Below, piece by piece: positions 1 through 9,459 of a DNA stretch of 60,210 bases (the stretch's first letter is position 1; each line of letters opens with the position of its first letter). Origin of the DNA: Mycolicibacterium pyrenivorans. Its GTDB lineage: Bacteria; Actinomycetota; Actinomycetes; Mycobacteriales; Mycobacteriaceae. The DNA lies in contig NZ_JACKSH010000024.1 of assembly GCF_025821625.1 (NCBI RefSeq), forward strand, positions 42,222 through 102,431, given 5' to 3'. Below the pieces are notes generated by a model. That model was not told the DNA's origin, searched no databases, and saw only the letters and a list, made by a program, of their open reading frames with translations. The position numbers and the translations under genes are program-made.

Positions 1-94
1 GACGACGATCGGGCGAGGGACGAGCCCGTGAGGAGTCAGCCCATCAGACACGGCTGACGACGATCGGGCGAGGGACGAGCCCGTGAGGAGTCAG
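1..94. repeat. 39-bp direct repeat, two copies at the window edge
   Basis: Positions 1-39 and 56-94 are identical 39-bp copies separated by 16 bp (period 55). The second copy runs into the stop codon of the minus-strand membrane gene ending at 91, so the repeat lies just downstream of that gene. It contains the core CGGGCGAGGGACGAGCC, which differs by one G from a stretch in the degenerate repeat unit before nuoC (24082-24097). The window starts inside or at the edge of the array, so its full copy number is unknown. Confidence 0.85.
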
Positions 95-450
95 TAGCCC
101 TGGGCAGGCGGTGGTGGCGGCGGCGGGACTTCCTGCGGCGCAAACCGCCAGTTGTCCGCGTTCTTGGGCGAGTACATCACCGGGTGCAGCTGGCCCATCG
201 TCGGCCAGTCGTTCACGTCTACGGCGATGCGCGCGTACACCGTGTATTCGTTCACGGTCGGACCGCTGATCACCCCGGTGATGGTGACGAACTGCTCACC
301 CTCGACACCGTCGGGCCGCGGGCTGACGCCGGTGACCAGCATGGTTCCGGCCAACCAGTCGTTGCCGATGCCACGCCTCCTCCTGATCCAGGGCGCCGCG
401 ACAACCACAAGCGCACCGACGAGCAGGAGGAGGATTCCGAATTCGACCAC
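91..450 (-). CDS. small membrane-anchored protein with proline-rich tail
   Basis: 119 residues. The N-terminus (about residues 4-20) is a single hydrophobic segment followed by an arginine cluster, which predicts a membrane anchor with a positively charged side. The remaining hundred residues form a soluble domain that I do not recognise, ending in a run of seven prolines and AQGY. It is divergent from hisN, with only 23 bp between the two start codons, so at least one promoter lies inside the other gene or the transcripts are nearly leaderless. Actinobacteria often carry such small NfeD/DUF-like anchored proteins, but no function can be assigned from sequence alone. Confidence 0.65.
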   Translation of the reverse strand: MVEFGILLLLVGALVVVAAPWIRRRRGIGNDWLAGTMLVTGVSPRPDGVEGEQFVTITGVISGPTVNEYTVYARIAVDVNDWPTMGQLHPVMYSPKNADNWRFAPQEVPPPPPPPAQGY

Positions 451-473
451 TCCGACATGGTAGGACGGCAGCT

Positions 474-1265
474 ATGAGCACCCTGGTGGATGACGTGAAC
501 CTGGCCCTCGGGCTGGCCGAGGAAGCAGACGCGCTGACGATGCGGCGGTTCGGCGCGGTGGACCTGCGCGTCGAGACCAAACCCGACATGACTCCGGCGA
601 CCGACGCGGACCTCGACGCCGAGACGATGCTGCGGGACCGGCTGGGCGAACACCGGCCCCAGGATTCGGTGTTCGGCGAAGAGTTCGGTGGCACAAAGGA
701 ATTCACCGGCCGACAGTGGGTGATCGACCCGATCGACGGGACCAAGAACTTCGTCCGGGGGGTTCCGGTCTGGGCGACACTGATCGCCCTGCTCATCGAC
801 GGCGTGCCGGTCCTCGGGGTGGTGAGCGCACCGGCGCTGGGGCGCCGCTGGTGGGCAGCCCGGGGGCAGGGCGCGTTCGCATCATTCGCCGGCGCGACCC
901 GGGAGATCTCGGTGTCCGGGATCTCCGACCTCCAGTCGGCGAGCCTGTCGTTCTCCGATCTCACCACCGGCTGGGAGGCGGGGCGGTCCCGGTTCGTCGA
1001 TCTCACCGACACCGTGTGGCGAGTGCGCGGCTACGGCGACTTCTGGTCGTACTGCCTGGTGGCCGAGGGCGCGGTCGACATCGCCGTGGAGCCGGAGGCC
1101 AAGCTGTGGGATCTGGCCCCGTTGGACATCCTGGTCCGCGAGGCCGGTGGCCGATTCACGAACCTTGCCGCCGAGCCGGGACCCCACGGCGGGAGCGCCG
1201 TGGCCACCAACGGATTGCTACACGACGCCGTCCTGGCCCACCTGTCGGCGGGTTCACCGTCCTAG
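474..1265 (+). CDS. hisN: histidinol-phosphatase, inositol monophosphatase fold
   Basis: 263 residues, the usual length of the family. It carries the metal-binding signatures of the Mg-dependent, Li-sensitive IMPase superfamily: GEE near residues 68-70, DPIDGT at 85-90 and WDLAPLD at 212-218. The sequence closely resembles what I recall of M. tuberculosis Rv3137, which has been characterised as the histidinol-phosphate phosphatase (second-last step of histidine synthesis), so that role is preferred over inositol monophosphatase. The start ATG at 474 is 23 bp from the divergent membrane gene. It lies upstream of fadE24 as in M. tuberculosis, although pflA, which sits between them there, is absent. 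Confidence 0.85.
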   Translation: MSTLVDDVNLALGLAEEADALTMRRFGAVDLRVETKPDMTPATDADLDAETMLRDRLGEHRPQDSVFGEEFGGTKEFTGRQWVIDPIDGTKNFVRGVPVWATLIALLIDGVPVLGVVSAPALGRRWWAARGQGAFASFAGATREISVSGISDLQSASLSFSDLTTGWEAGRSRFVDLTDTVWRVRGYGDFWSYCLVAEGAVDIAVEPEAKLWDLAPLDILVREAGGRFTNLAAEPGPHGGSAVATNGLLHDAVLAHLSAGSPS

Positions 1266-1498
1266 CCCCCTGCAAACTGGATTCTGTGTATCCATCGGCG
1301 ATGAAATTTCTTATTGCACAGCAGTTTTGTCCGACGTCGTCACGACAGGGCGGCTCGCGCAGCTAAACTGGTCAGATCCGGCCGCCTTGTGAATTGAATA
1401 ACAATGGCTGACAACTTACCGACGAGTCAGTTGGGATACCTTACTCTGGAGTCAGTTGCGGCGGATCTGCACGCCCGAGCCCTAGTGAGGAAGTCGAC
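1266..1498 (+). promoter_or_regulatory. upstream region of fadE24 with a direct repeat
   Basis: 233 bp of noticeably AT-richer DNA precede fadE24. The 10-mer GAGTCAGTTG occurs twice, at 1424-1433 and 1449-1458, a 25-bp spacing that places the copies on roughly similar faces of the helix and flanks GATACCTTACTCT, a plausible -10 zone. The region also holds the AT-rich stretch GAATTGAATAACAAT around 1391-1405. In M. tuberculosis fadE24-fadE23 are reported to be induced by isoniazid, so the repeat could be an activator or repressor site. That link is inference. Confidence 0.4.
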
Positions 1499-2872
1499 AT
1501 GACCAACACCCTCCCCTCCAAGCGGGGCGGCCACGAGAGCGCCGTCGGCCTCCAGAAGCACAAGCGCACGGCGATCGATGTCGGGATGGCGCTGCTCACC
1601 CCGATCATGGGCCAGGAGTTCCTGGACAGGCACAACCTGCGCGACCCGCTCAATCGCGCCATCAAGTACGGCGTGAAGCACGGCTTCTCCGCCGCCGGCG
1701 CCTCGACGCGGCAGTTCAAACGAATCCAGGGCATCGGCAAGTCGCCGACCCGGCTCAAGGCCAGCGGTGCCGACTACTTCGACCTCACCCCCGACGACGA
1801 CCAGAAGATGATCGTCGAGACAGTCGAGGAGTTCGCCGCAGAGATCCTGCGGCCCGCGGCGCATGACGCCGACGACAGCGCCACCTACCCGCCGGACCTG
1901 ATCGCCAAGGCCGCCGAACTCGGCGTCACCGCCATCAACATCCCCGAGGACTTCGACGGCATCGCCGAGCACCGCAGCACCGTCACCAACACGCTCGTCG
2001 CCGAGGCACTCGCGTACGGCGACATGGGTCTGGCCCTGCCGATCCTGGCGCCCGGCGGCGTGGCATCCGCGCTCACCCACTGGGGCAGCGCCGACCAGCA
2101 GGCCACCTACCTCAAGGAGTTCGCCGGCGACAGCGTTCCCCAGGCGTGCGTGGCGATCGCCGAGCCGCACCCGCTGTTCGACCCCACTGCGCTGAGGACC
2201 ACCGCGGTCCGCACCCCGAGCGGATACCGACTCGACGGGGTCAAGTCGCTGGTGCCCGCCGCAGCGGACGCCGAGCTGTTCATCGTGGCGGCACAGCTCA
2301 ACGGCAAGCCGGCGTTGTTCATCGTCGAGGCCGCCACCAAGGGGCTGACCGTCAAGGCCGATCCGAGCATGGGCATCCGCGCCGCCGCGCTCGGCCGCGT
2401 CGAACTCGACAAGGTCACCGTGCCGCTCAGCGCGCGGCTGGGCGAGGACGGCGCGAACGACCAGGATTACTCGGAAGCGATCGCGCTGTCCCGGCTGGGG
2501 TGGGCGGCGCTGGCCGTCGGCACCTCGCACGCGGTGCTCGACTACGTCATCCCCTACGTCAAGGAGCGCGAAGCCTTCGGCGAACCGATCGCCCGCAGGC
2601 AGTCGGTCGCGTTCATGTGCGCCAACATCGCGATCGAACTCGACGGATTGCGTCTGATCACATGGCGTGGCGCGGCACGGGCGGAGCAGGGTATGTCATT
2701 CGCCCGCGAGGCGGCGCTGGCCAAGAAGCTCGGCACCGACAAGGGCATGCAGATCGGCCTCGACGGTGTCCAGCTGCTCGGCGGGCACGGCTACACCAAG
2801 GAGCATCCGGTGGAGCGCTGGTACCGGGATCTGCGGGCCATCGGCGTCGCCGAAGGCGTTGTCGTCCTCTGA
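1499..2872 (+). CDS. fadE24: acyl-CoA dehydrogenase FadE24
   Basis: 457 residues: an N-terminal extension of about 90 residues ahead of a complete acyl-CoA dehydrogenase fold (alpha, beta and C-terminal alpha domains; LLGGHGYTKEHPVERWYRD near the C-terminus is the family's FAD/dimer signature). It is nearly collinear with M. tuberculosis FadE24 as I recall it. It is expected to be cytosolic and to desaturate an acyl-CoA, passing electrons to ETF; the substrate is unknown. The gene for its usual partner FadE23 starts 29 bp downstream, and the pair probably forms a heteromeric enzyme as do other adjacent mycobacterial FadE pairs. The start ATG at 1499 follows GTGAGGAAGTCGAC, a reasonable ribosome-binding site. 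Confidence 0.88.
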   Translation: MTNTLPSKRGGHESAVGLQKHKRTAIDVGMALLTPIMGQEFLDRHNLRDPLNRAIKYGVKHGFSAAGASTRQFKRIQGIGKSPTRLKASGADYFDLTPDDDQKMIVETVEEFAAEILRPAAHDADDSATYPPDLIAKAAELGVTAINIPEDFDGIAEHRSTVTNTLVAEALAYGDMGLALPILAPGGVASALTHWGSADQQATYLKEFAGDSVPQACVAIAEPHPLFDPTALRTTAVRTPSGYRLDGVKSLVPAAADAELFIVAAQLNGKPALFIVEAATKGLTVKADPSMGIRAAALGRVELDKVTVPLSARLGEDGANDQDYSEAIALSRLGWAALAVGTSHAVLDYVIPYVKEREAFGEPIARRQSVAFMCANIAIELDGLRLITWRGAARAEQGMSFAREAALAKKLGTDKGMQIGLDGVQLLGGHGYTKEHPVERWYRDLRAIGVAEGVVVL

Positions 2873-2901
2873 TTCTGACCGACCTGACGAAAGACACTGA
2901 T

Positions 2902-4113
2902 ATGGCGATCAATCTGGAACTACCCAAGAAGCTGCAGGCGGTCATCGAGAAGGGACATCAGGGCGCGGCGGAGATACTGCGACCGATCTCCCGCAAATAC
3001 GACCTGAAGGAACACGCCTACCCCGTCGAACTGGACACCGTCGCGACGCTGTTCGAGGGCATCTCCGAGGCCAAGACCCACTCGTTCGCCGGCGCCGAGG
3101 CGTTCCGTGACGAGGATGGCGGGCCGGCCGGAAACATCAACGGGGGCAACATGTCCGCCGTGCTCAACATCCTCGAGGTCAGCTGGGGCGATGTCGGGTT
3201 GGTGTTGTCGATCCCGTACCAGGGATTGGGCAACGCGGCGATCTCCGGCGTCGCCACCGACGAGCAACTCGAGCGCCTCGGCAAGGTGTGGGCCGCGATG
3301 GCCATCACCGAACCCGGATTCGGCTCCGACTCGGCGGCGGTGTCGACGACCGCCAAGCTCGACGGCGACGAGTACGTGATCAACGGGGAGAAGATCTACG
3401 TCACCGCCGGATCCCGCGCCACCCACATCGTGGTGTGGGCGACCCTGGACAAGACCAAGGGCCGGGCGGCGATCAAGTCGTTCATCGTGCCCCGCGAGCA
3501 CCCCGGCGTCACCGTCGAGAGGCTCGAGAACAAGCTCGGCATCAAGGCCTCCGACACGGCGGCGATCCGGTTCGAGAATGTCCGCATTCCCAAGGAGAAC
3601 CTGCTGGGCAGCCCGGATATCAACGTGGAGAAGGGTTTTGCGGGGGTCATGGAGACCTTCGACAACACCAGGCCCGTCGTCGCGGCGATGGCCGTCGGTG
3701 TCGCTCGGGCCGCGCTCGAGGAACTCCGCAAGATACTCACCGACGCGGGCGTCGAGATCTCCTACGACAAGCCGGCGCACGCTCAGAGTGCTGCGGCCGC
3801 GGAGTTCCTGCGCATGGAGGCCGACTGGGAGTCCGGCTACCTGCTGACACTGCGGTCGGCGTGGCAGGCGGACAACCGGATCCCCAACTCCAAGGAAGCC
3901 TCGATGGGCAAGGCCAAGTCAGCGCGCGTCGCCAGCGACATCACGCTGAAGACCGTGGAGCTTGCCGGAACCACCGGCTATTCCGAGGAGGCCCTGTTGG
4001 AGAAGTGGGCCCGCGACTCGAAGATCCTCGACATCTTCGAGGGCACCCAGCAGATCCAGCAGCTGGTCGTCGCCCGCCGCCTGCTCGGCCTGTCCTCCGC
4101 CGAACTGAAGTAA
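2902..4113 (+). CDS. fadE23: acyl-CoA dehydrogenase FadE23
   Basis: 403 residues. The central beta domain has the FAD-contact sequence MAITEPGFGSDSAA, and the C-terminus contains DIFEGTQQIQ with glutamate at about residue 380, the position of the catalytic or FAD-adjacent acid in this superfamily. The C-terminal tail ends RRLLGLSSAELK. It follows fadE24 by 29 bp on the same strand and is surely co-transcribed with it. The chemistry is alpha,beta-dehydrogenation of an acyl-CoA; the natural substrate is unknown. The overlapping longer open frame beginning at 2146 is out of frame with fadE24 and is ignored. Confidence 0.88.
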   Translation: MAINLELPKKLQAVIEKGHQGAAEILRPISRKYDLKEHAYPVELDTVATLFEGISEAKTHSFAGAEAFRDEDGGPAGNINGGNMSAVLNILEVSWGDVGLVLSIPYQGLGNAAISGVATDEQLERLGKVWAAMAITEPGFGSDSAAVSTTAKLDGDEYVINGEKIYVTAGSRATHIVVWATLDKTKGRAAIKSFIVPREHPGVTVERLENKLGIKASDTAAIRFENVRIPKENLLGSPDINVEKGFAGVMETFDNTRPVVAAMAVGVARAALEELRKILTDAGVEISYDKPAHAQSAAAAEFLRMEADWESGYLLTLRSAWQADNRIPNSKEASMGKAKSARVASDITLKTVELAGTTGYSEEALLEKWARDSKILDIFEGTQQIQQLVVARRLLGLSSAELK

Positions 4114-4144
4114 GCCCCGGGGGCCCCGCTGCTACGGTGCGCTC

Positions 4145-6400
4145 GTGGAGCACCGAATCACCTGTCCGCTGTGCGAGGCGATGTGTGGTCTGAGGGTGAC
4201 CACCGACGCAGGCAGGGTGGGTGCCGTGCGCGGCAATCCCGACGACGTGTGGTCGCGGGGGCACCTGTGTCCCAAGGGCGCGTCGCTGCACCACATCCAC
4301 GACGATCCTGACCGGCTGCGGCGCCCGATGGTGCGCAACCGCTCCGGTGACCATGTCCCCGTGTCCTGGGACGACGCGCTGGGCGAGGCGGAGAAAGTGC
4401 TGCGGCCCGTGCTGGACCGGTACGGCGCGGCGGCGGCGACGGTGTACATCGGCAATCCGGTGGCCCACAACCTCGGGTTGGAGACCTACGTCGGCGCACT
4501 GGTCGGGTTGGCCGGGGCGGCGGGGATGCGCGCGTACTACACACCGGGCACCGTCGATCAGTGGCCGCTCAACGTCGTCAGCGCGCTGCTGTTCGGCGGG
4601 ATGTGGAACGGCCCCATCCCCGACCTCGACCGCACCGACCACCTGGTGATGCTGGGGGCGAATCCCTCTGCCTCGCAGGGGTCGATGCTCTCGGCGCCGG
4701 ACATCATGGGTCGGCTGGCCGCGATCCGGCAACGGGGTGGCGACGTCGTGGTCGTCGATCCTCGCCGGACCCAGACGGCACGGCGGGCTTCAGAGTGGGT
4801 GCCGGTGCGCCCCGGCACCGACGCATTGCTGCTGTTCGCCATCCTGCACACCCTCGCGGACCGGGACTGGATCCGTCGCCCACCCCATCTGGACGGATTG
4901 GTCGCGGGTCTCGGCGACGTCGTCGCGCTGTCGGCCCGCTTCTCTCCCGAGCGGGTCGAGGCGCCCACCGGCGTCCCCGCCGCGACGATCCGGAGGCTGG
5001 CAGAAGGGCTGGCCACCGCCCAGCACCCCGTGCTATACAGCCGAATCGGTGCGTGCACACAGGAATTCGGCACCTTGGCGACCTGGCTTGTGTTCGTGTT
5101 GAATGTGGCGCTCGGCGCGGTCGACCGTCCCGGTGGGGCGGTGTTCCCAAAGGCTGCCGTCTGGTCGCCGATGTTCATGAAGCCGCCCGATCAGGACCGG
5201 CCCGGCTGGCAGTTCGGACGCTTCCGCAGCCGGGTGCGCGGCGCACCCGAAGTCCTCGGCCAGTTTCCGGTCAGTTGCCTGGCCGAGGAGATCGACACCC
5301 CGGGTGAGGGTCAGATTCGCGCACTCATCACGGTGGCAGGCAACCCGGTCATCTCCGCCCCGGGGGCGCGCCGCCTCGACGCGGCACTCGGTGGCCTCGA
5401 CGCAATGATCTCCGTGGACAGCTGGCTCAACGAGACCACCCGCCACGCACACGTCATCCTGCCCGGTCTGTCCCCGCTGGAGCGCGCACACTGCGACGAC
5501 CTCTACTGGATGTATTCCATTGCCTCGTGCGTGAAATGGTCCGACGCGGTGTTCCCGCCGGACGGGCGTCCTGAGGAATGGGAGATCATGCTCCGACTGG
5601 CCGGAGCACTGGTGGGCACGCCGATTCCCGATGTCGATGTGAGCGCGATGGACGACCTGTACACCCAGGGCATCATCCACACCGCGTGCCAAGCGGCCGA
5701 CACTCCTCTGTTCGGCCGCGAACCGTCAGAGGTGTTCGCCGCCCTGAAAGGCCAAGGGCCCGAGCGCATGATCGATCTCGGCATCCGGGTAGGGCCCTGG
5801 GGTGACCAGCTCGGCCAACTGCCCGGAGGGCTGACGCTCGACGAGGTGCGCCTGCATCGCGACGGACTGAGATTGGGCGAGCTGGAGGGCGGCAGGCTTG
5901 CCGAGGTGCTCACCACGCCGTCGGGCAGGATCGAGCTGCTGCACCCGCTCCTCGCCGCCGACCTCCCGAGGCTGGCCGACCGAGTCGACCGCGCCGACGA
6001 CGAACTGCTGCTGACCAGCCGACGTCACCTGCGATCGAACAACTCCTGGCTGCACAACGTCGCGAGCCTGATGCGCGGCAAGGACCGCTGCACGCTGCTG
6101 ATCAATCCCGCCGATGCCTCCCGGTTCGGTGTCGCGGACGGCCAGCAGGTCGACATCACCACGACCGAGGGCACCATCCGCGCGACCGCAGAAGTCACCG
6201 ACGACATGATGGCGGGGGTGGTGTCGCTGCCCCACGGCTGGGGCCACGGCGTCGACGGCACCGCCCTGGAGGTCGCCAACGCGCACCCAGGTGTCAACAC
6301 GAATCTGCTCAATCCCGCCGCGCTGGTGGATGTTCCGAGCAATACCCAGGTCGTCAACGGGGTTCCCTGCAGGGTCTCTGCCGTACCCTTCGCGGGTTGA
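4145..6400 (+). CDS. molybdopterin-dependent oxidoreductase with N-terminal 4Fe-4S
   Basis: 751 residues starting at GTG 4145. Cysteines at residues 7, 10, 14 and 42 (CPLCEAMC and CPKG) form the N-terminal [4Fe-4S] site of the DMSO-reductase family. The long central region binds bis-MGD, and the C-terminal about 120 residues (NPADASRFGVADGQQVDI onward) form the typical barrel domain. No twin-arginine signal is visible, so it should act in the cytoplasm. It resembles the stand-alone mycobacterial oxidoreductases of the Rv0197 type, and the electron acceptor and substrate cannot be told. It begins 31 bp after fadE23, so co-transcription is possible. Confidence 0.8.
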   Translation: MEHRITCPLCEAMCGLRVTTDAGRVGAVRGNPDDVWSRGHLCPKGASLHHIHDDPDRLRRPMVRNRSGDHVPVSWDDALGEAEKVLRPVLDRYGAAAATVYIGNPVAHNLGLETYVGALVGLAGAAGMRAYYTPGTVDQWPLNVVSALLFGGMWNGPIPDLDRTDHLVMLGANPSASQGSMLSAPDIMGRLAAIRQRGGDVVVVDPRRTQTARRASEWVPVRPGTDALLLFAILHTLADRDWIRRPPHLDGLVAGLGDVVALSARFSPERVEAPTGVPAATIRRLAEGLATAQHPVLYSRIGACTQEFGTLATWLVFVLNVALGAVDRPGGAVFPKAAVWSPMFMKPPDQDRPGWQFGRFRSRVRGAPEVLGQFPVSCLAEEIDTPGEGQIRALITVAGNPVISAPGARRLDAALGGLDAMISVDSWLNETTRHAHVILPGLSPLERAHCDDLYWMYSIASCVKWSDAVFPPDGRPEEWEIMLRLAGALVGTPIPDVDVSAMDDLYTQGIIHTACQAADTPLFGREPSEVFAALKGQGPERMIDLGIRVGPWGDQLGQLPGGLTLDEVRLHRDGLRLGELEGGRLAEVLTTPSGRIELLHPLLAADLPRLADRVDRADDELLLTSRRHLRSNNSWLHNVASLMRGKDRCTLLINPADASRFGVADGQQVDITTTEGTIRATAEVTDDMMAGVVSLPHGWGHGVDGTALEVANAHPGVNTNLLNPAALVDVPSNTQVVNGVPCRVSAVPFAG

Positions 6401-6413
6401 CGGACCGGGAGCG

Positions 6414-7412
6414 TCAGAATCCGTCGTGCACGACCACGCGGGTGCGGCCGGTGACGCCGCCACCGATGATGGCGCCGAGGACGTCGGCGACGTCGAGCAC
6501 CGGGACATCCCGGGTGATGCGCTCGAGATGCCGCGGTCGCAGGTCCGATTCGATCCGAGCCCAGAGCTCCCGGCGCGGCCCTATGGGCAGCAGCACCGAG
6601 TCGATACCGGCCAGCGTCACACCGCGCAGGATGAAGGGTAGGACGGTGGCCGGCAGGTCCGAAGATCCGGCGAGTCCCGAAATCGCCGCTACACCCGCGT
6701 ATTTCAACGTGCTGAGGGCGTAGGCCAACGTGGTTCCGCCGACGCAGTCGACGACCGCGGCCCAATGCGCCTTGCCGAGCGGACGCACTTTGTCGTCGGG
6801 GCCCGGCACCCGGTCGATGACCTCGGAGGCGCCGAGATCCCGCAGCAGATCGTGCGCGTCCTTCTTTCCGGTTGACGCCACCACCTCGTAGCCCAGACCC
6901 GCCAGCAGGTCGACGCTGACGCTGCCGACGCCACCCGTGGCGCCCGTCACCAACACCGGCCCGTCGGACGGGGTGATGCCGTGCGCACGCAGGGCGTCGA
7001 CGCTCATGGCCGCGGTGAAGCCGGCGGTGCCGATCGCCGCCGCCTCCGCCGTGCTCACGGTGGTCAGCTTGACCAGGAAATCGGCGGGATACCGCGCCAT
7101 CTGCGCGTAACCTCCGTGTCGGCCGGTGCCGATGTCCTGGCCGTGCGCGATCACCGTGTCGCCGGCGGCGAACTCCGACGACGTGCTCGCCGTGACGGTG
7201 CCGGCGACGTCGATCCCGGGGATCAACGGATAACCCCGTGCCACGCCACCTTTCGGGGTGACAGCCAAGGCGTCCTTGTAGTTCACGCTCGAGTATTCGA
7301 CACGGATCTCCACGTCGCCCTCGGGCAGGAATGAGTCGTCGACCACCTCGTGGCGCAGCACGACACCGCCCTCGGCGTCCTCGTGAGCCACCATCGCGTT
7401 GAGTTCCGTCAT
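6414..7412 (-). CDS. AcuI/YhdH-family NADPH-dependent enoyl (acrylyl)-CoA reductase
   Basis: 332 residues using the ATG at 7412 (MTELNAMVAHED); in-frame upstream starts exist. It is a zinc-free medium-chain dehydrogenase/reductase with SSVNYKDAL at 41-49, a substrate-pocket signature of the AcuI/YhdH group, and TGATGGVGS at 156-164 as the NADPH-binding loop. Family members reduce acrylyl-CoA to propionyl-CoA and act in 3-hydroxypropionate or acrylate detoxification. It converges on the molybdopterin gene, with 13 bp between stop codons, and lies downstream of the terminator that follows the antigen 85 gene. Confidence 0.8.
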   Translation of the reverse strand: MTELNAMVAHEDAEGGVVLRHEVVDDSFLPEGDVEIRVEYSSVNYKDALAVTPKGGVARGYPLIPGIDVAGTVTASTSSEFAAGDTVIAHGQDIGTGRHGGYAQMARYPADFLVKLTTVSTAEAAAIGTAGFTAAMSVDALRAHGITPSDGPVLVTGATGGVGSVSVDLLAGLGYEVVASTGKKDAHDLLRDLGASEVIDRVPGPDDKVRPLGKAHWAAVVDCVGGTTLAYALSTLKYAGVAAISGLAGSSDLPATVLPFILRGVTLAGIDSVLLPIGPRRELWARIESDLRPRHLERITRDVPVLDVADVLGAIIGGGVTGRTRVVVHDGF

Positions 7413-7444
7413 GACGGCCACACTAACCACCCGAGGCGCAGACG

Positions 7445-7477
7445 AAGAAGCCCCGGCCGTGGCGGCCGGGGCTTCTT
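7445..7477 (-). terminator. strong GC hairpin terminator after the antigen 85 gene
   Basis: A perfect 14-bp stem (arms 7445-7458 and 7464-7477, core GCCCCGGCC / GGCCGGGGC, 5-nt loop) lies 15 bp past the stop of the antigen 85 gene and just upstream of the AcuI-type gene. On the minus strand the stem is followed by CGTCT, a weak U-tract. On the plus strand it is followed by TTCG. The position fits intrinsic termination of the antigen 85 transcript. Confidence 0.75.
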
Positions 7478-7492
7478 TTCGTCAGGTACCTG

Positions 7493-8856
<1,364 letters not shown>

Positions 8857-9420
8857 ATGGCGAACGGCGAGACGGGCTCGGGCAGGCTCTCCGTCGACGA
8901 CTGGATCCAGGCCGGCTACGCGATTCTCGCCGACGACGGGATCGAGGGTCTCAAGATCGACCGGCTGTGCGCCCGACTCGGCGTCACCAAGGGCAGTTTC
9001 TACTGGCACTTCAAGGACATGGCCGGCTACCGCAGCGCCGTCGCAGGAGCGTGGGCCGAGTTGCGCGACGCGGACCGCAGCCACTTCGGCGACCTGGGCC
9101 ATCTGCCGCCGCGGGAGCGCCTTGCCCAGATGATGACGTCACTGCTCGGCGAGCGACAGTGGACCCTCGAGCGCGCGATGCGCGAATGGGCGAGGACCGA
9201 CCCGGGCGTCGCCGAGAGCGTGCACGCCGCTGACCGGCTCGTCCTCAAGGCCGTCCGTGAGGCGTTCCTGGATGCCGGTTTCGACGCCGAGGACGCCGAC
9301 ATGCGGGCGAATGCCACCTTCGCCGCGGGCATCGGCTTCCTGCACCTCTCCGATGCGCCACCACCGGCCCGGATGGCCGCGCAACGGCAGCGATTTCTCG
9401 ACCTCATGCTCGCCCATTGA
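8857..9420 (+). CDS. TetR/AcrR-family regulator
   Basis: 187 residues from ATG 8857; an upstream in-frame GTG at 8833 would add eight residues. The N-terminal helix-turn-helix is clear (IDRLCARLGVTKGSFYWHF, about residues 31-49), and the C-terminal ligand domain is ordinary for the family. It sits 39 bp upstream of a flavin monooxygenase gene on the same strand. The gap holds a near-ideal 18-bp palindrome, so it very likely represses that gene and perhaps the next. Confidence 0.85.
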   Translation: MANGETGSGRLSVDDWIQAGYAILADDGIEGLKIDRLCARLGVTKGSFYWHFKDMAGYRSAVAGAWAELRDADRSHFGDLGHLPPRERLAQMMTSLLGERQWTLERAMREWARTDPGVAESVHAADRLVLKAVREAFLDAGFDAEDADMRANATFAAGIGFLHLSDAPPPARMAAQRQRFLDLMLAH

Positions 9421-9428
9421 CCTACTTT

Positions 9429-9446
9429 CCATACCTAAAGGTATGG
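9429..9446. promoter_or_regulatory. TetR-type operator palindrome
   Basis: CCATACC TAAA GGTATGG: perfect 7-bp arms (9429-9435, 9440-9446) with a 4-bp spacer, ending 13 bp before the start codon of the monooxygenase gene. A bound repressor would cover the ribosome-binding region or core promoter. The adjacent tetR at 8857 is the natural candidate regulator. Confidence 0.75.
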
Positions 9447-9459
9447 TACCGTCGGGCTC

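Noticed and set aside
2146..2880. Long open frame continuous with fadE23 from 2146
   Set aside because: Its first 250 codons are Arg/Gly-rich and out of frame with the well-conserved fadE24. fadE23 has a good start at 2902.
3288..4193. Second-frame ORF over fadE23
   Set aside because: Composition is that of a high-GC shadow frame with no domain.
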